The notes below the pieces were generated by a model that ran no database searches, was not told the DNA's origin, and saw nothing but the letters and a program-made list of their open reading frames with translations. From the NCBI GenBank assembly GCA_023434425.1, contig JAEYSS010000258.1, positions 1 to 7,198 on the forward strand: a stretch of DNA of 7,198 nucleotides, in the 5' to 3' direction. The stretch is from Pseudomonadota bacterium. Its GTDB lineage: Bacteria > Pseudomonadota > Alphaproteobacteria > Ferrovibrionales > Ferrovibrionaceae. Below, in pieces: positions 5,938 through 7,198 of the stretch. Position numbers and translations under genes: made by a program. Positions within the stretch are counted from its first letter, which is position 1. Each line of letters starts with the position of its first letter.

Positions 5938-5970
5938 TTTCCGGGGCGGCCATAACGTTTTGTGGCGCTG

Positions 5971-6462
5971 CTACGCGTCGCCCGCCCTCTTGATCTCCAC
6001 CTGCATCCGCGTCGCCCAATCCCGGAACATCTGCGTGTCCTCGGCAAACATCTCGCGGGTGATGCTGGCCACCGCAAACACCTGCCCGCGTTCGTCATGC
6101 GGTTCGGCGTAAACATTGTCGGCGGCGATCTCGACACCGATCTCGCCGGGCCTGGCGCCCAGCTTCAGCACGAAGCAGTCGCGCTCCGGGCGGTCGCGAT
6201 GCATGGCGCAGGTCAGCGCCAGCCAGGCCGCGCCCATTGCCATCGCACTGGCTTCCGCGCCGCCTTTCAGGTGGTCGCCGGCCTCGATGCTGTTAGCCAG
6301 CATGTCCCACATCTGCAGCCGGAACTCGGCAAAGGGCAGGGCGGCTGTGGCCATCATGCGGTTGGCCATGTTGGAAAACATCAGCGCTTCGGCCAGCGGC
6401 ATCTCGAACTGCAATTCGCCCAGTCCGTACTGGATGGCGAAGGCATAGGTCGTCGGAGTCAC
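5971..6462 (-). CDS. Unrecognised 163-aa protein coupled to plsC
   Basis: I do not recognise this protein. The start is GTG at 6462, overlapping the plsC stop as GTGA, so it is probably translated by coupling to plsC. No good ribosome binding site precedes it. The same frame stays open far upstream inside plsC, but that part is a shadow of plsC. Residues 1-60 are rich in Met, Ala, Leu and Phe (for example MANRMMATAALPFAEF) and could form amphipathic helices, loosely recalling phasin-like proteins. Residues 68-87 are a small-residue, hydrophobic helix (MAMGAAWLALTCAM) without a clear membrane anchor. The C-terminal half (92-163) looks mixed alpha/beta and soluble, ending in a charged helix. 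There is no signal peptide and there are two cysteines (C85, C96). Context suggests a role near membrane lipid synthesis, but this is inference only. Confidence 0.8.
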   Translation of the reverse strand: MTPTTYAFAIQYGLGELQFEMPLAEALMFSNMANRMMATAALPFAEFRLQMWDMLANSIEAGDHLKGGAEASAMAMGAAWLALTCAMHRDRPERDCFVLKLGARPGEIGVEIAADNVYAEPHDERGQVFAVASITREMFAEDTQMFRDWATRMQVEIKRAGDA

Positions 6463-7187
6463 CGCAGTATCGCCCGCGTCTCCGCCTCCAGCGCCGCAGT
6501 GGCGCTTTCGATGCGGGTCTCCAGCTCGTTCATGAAGGTCTCGCGGTCGAGCCCGGCCGGAATGGGCGGCAGGAAGCGCAGCACGATGGTGCCGGGCTTG
6601 CGCAGCACGCCGCGTTTTGGCCAGAAGAAACCGGAATTGAGCGCCACCGGCACGACCGGCAGCTTGAGGTCGCGATACAGCGCCACCACGCCGGGCTGAT
6701 AGGGCGCGTTTTCGCCTGGAAGAGTCCGTGTGCCCTGCGGGAAGATCAGGATCTTGCGGCCGTCGTGGGCAGCCGCGCGCGCATCCTTCAGCATCTGCTT
6801 CAGCGCCTTCGATCCGCCGGCGCGATCCACCGCGATCATCCCCTGTGCGCGGCACAGTGCGCCGTAGATCGGGATGCGCAGCAGTTCCTGTTTCATCACG
6901 ATGGCGGGGCCGCGAAACAGCCGCAGCACGATGGCGGTGTCCCACAGCGACTGGTGCTTGGCCGCCACCATGGCGGGGCCGGCCGGGATATGCTCGGTGC
7001 CTTCGATGCGCACATGGATATTGCAGATCGTGCGCAGCAGAAAATTGATGCCGTCCGACCAGACGCCGCCGATGCTGAACAGATGCTGGCGGTTGCCCAG
7101 CGCCAGAGGGATCAGGCCATAGAGCGCGACCAGCGTGCTCCACAGCAGGAAGGCGATCTGGAACAGGATCGAGCGCAGCAGCAGCAT
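6459..7187 (-). CDS. plsC: PlsC-type lysophospholipid acyltransferase
   Basis: A 242-aa member of the 1-acyl-glycerol-3-phosphate acyltransferase family, which adds the second acyl chain to lysophosphatidic acid to make phosphatidic acid at the inner face of the cytoplasmic membrane. An N-terminal hydrophobic segment (about residues 2-30) should anchor it. The catalytic HX4D box is HQSLWD (H78, D83). The acceptor-binding FPEGTR motif reads FPQGTR (149-154), a substitution I recall from other members of the family. VVPVALNSG at about 178-186 is a further family block. The length is typical. ATG at 7187 gives a TGATG junction with the probable upstream stop (7189-7187), and GTG at 7190 would add one residue with a GTGA overlap; either is possible. 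The gene sits in a compact operon with overlapping ends on both sides. The lysolipid substrate could differ (for example ornithine lipid), so plsC is a family-level name. Confidence 0.9.
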   Translation of the reverse strand: MLLLRSILFQIAFLLWSTLVALYGLIPLALGNRQHLFSIGGVWSDGINFLLRTICNIHVRIEGTEHIPAGPAMVAAKHQSLWDTAIVLRLFRGPAIVMKQELLRIPIYGALCRAQGMIAVDRAGGSKALKQMLKDARAAAHDGRKILIFPQGTRTLPGENAPYQPGVVALYRDLKLPVVPVALNSGFFWPKRGVLRKPGTIVLRFLPPIPAGLDRETFMNELETRIESATAALEAETRAILR

Positions 7188-7198
7188 CACTGCGGCAT

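Noticed and set aside
5938..5970. Bidirectional terminator between the converging lipoprotein and 163-aa genes
   Set aside because: The 33-bp gap has only the AACGTT dyad. No stable GC stem with a T-run is present.
5962..6699. Plus-strand reading frame opposite plsC and the 163-aa gene
   Set aside because: Shadow of two better supported minus-strand genes, with no domain.
6463..7143. Upstream extension of the 163-aa protein frame through plsC
   Set aside because: This part overlaps plsC in another frame and reads as Arg/His/Ala-rich shadow sequence. The GTGA junction gives a natural start at 6462.
1..7198. CRISPR array, tRNA/rRNA gene, insertion sequence or phage genes
   Set aside because: No regularly spaced repeats, cloverleaf, transposase motifs or terminal repeats were seen on either strand.

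Overview
The window looks like a high-G+C alphaproteobacterial chromosome, possibly of the Rhodospirillales type. This is inferred from the flanking codon use, the single-chain class II ribonucleotide reductase with a TSCPD/zinc-ribbon tail, and a small Cys-x4-Gly-type lipoprotein of the kind common in alphaproteobacteria. No RNA gene, insertion sequence or CRISPR array is visible. A lower-G+C stretch (about 4260-5940) lies between high-G+C minus-strand genes. Hand counts give 50/120 G+C at 4501-4620 against 41/60 at 2881-2940, so the stretch may have been acquired.

Left part (1-4030, all minus strand, read right to left): nrdJ, an AdoCbl-dependent class II ribonucleotide reductase, is followed after 55 bp by a HAD-IA hydrolase. 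Four bases further on comes the N-terminal part of an acyl-CoA synthetase that runs off the left edge. The last two genes look translationally coupled and may form a small acyl-metabolism unit. Whether nrdJ is co-transcribed with them is open.

Middle (4031-5970): a control region of about 430 bp separates nrdJ from a divergent plus-strand gene. It holds a candidate nrdJ promoter overlapped by an NrdR-box-like site and a perfect 8-bp inverted repeat, plus a cluster of DnaA-box-like 9-mers. The plus-strand gene is a DEDDh exonuclease fused to a BRCT domain, and the ExoII aspartate appears to be replaced by glycine. A gene-poor stretch of about 370 bp follows, then a small lipoprotein gene whose start codon sits directly against a run of eight Gs.

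Right part (5971-7198, minus strand): a PlsC-type acyltransferase and an unrecognised 163-aa protein overlap by four bases (GTGA). plsC itself overlaps the likely stop codon of a further upstream gene at the window edge, so this is the downstream end of a tightly packed operon, probably for membrane lipid synthesis.

No clear new multi-gene system was found. The points most worth a second look are the apparently damaged exonuclease active site, the layered nrdJ control region (NrdR-like and DnaA-like sites together), and the unknown protein coupled to plsC.
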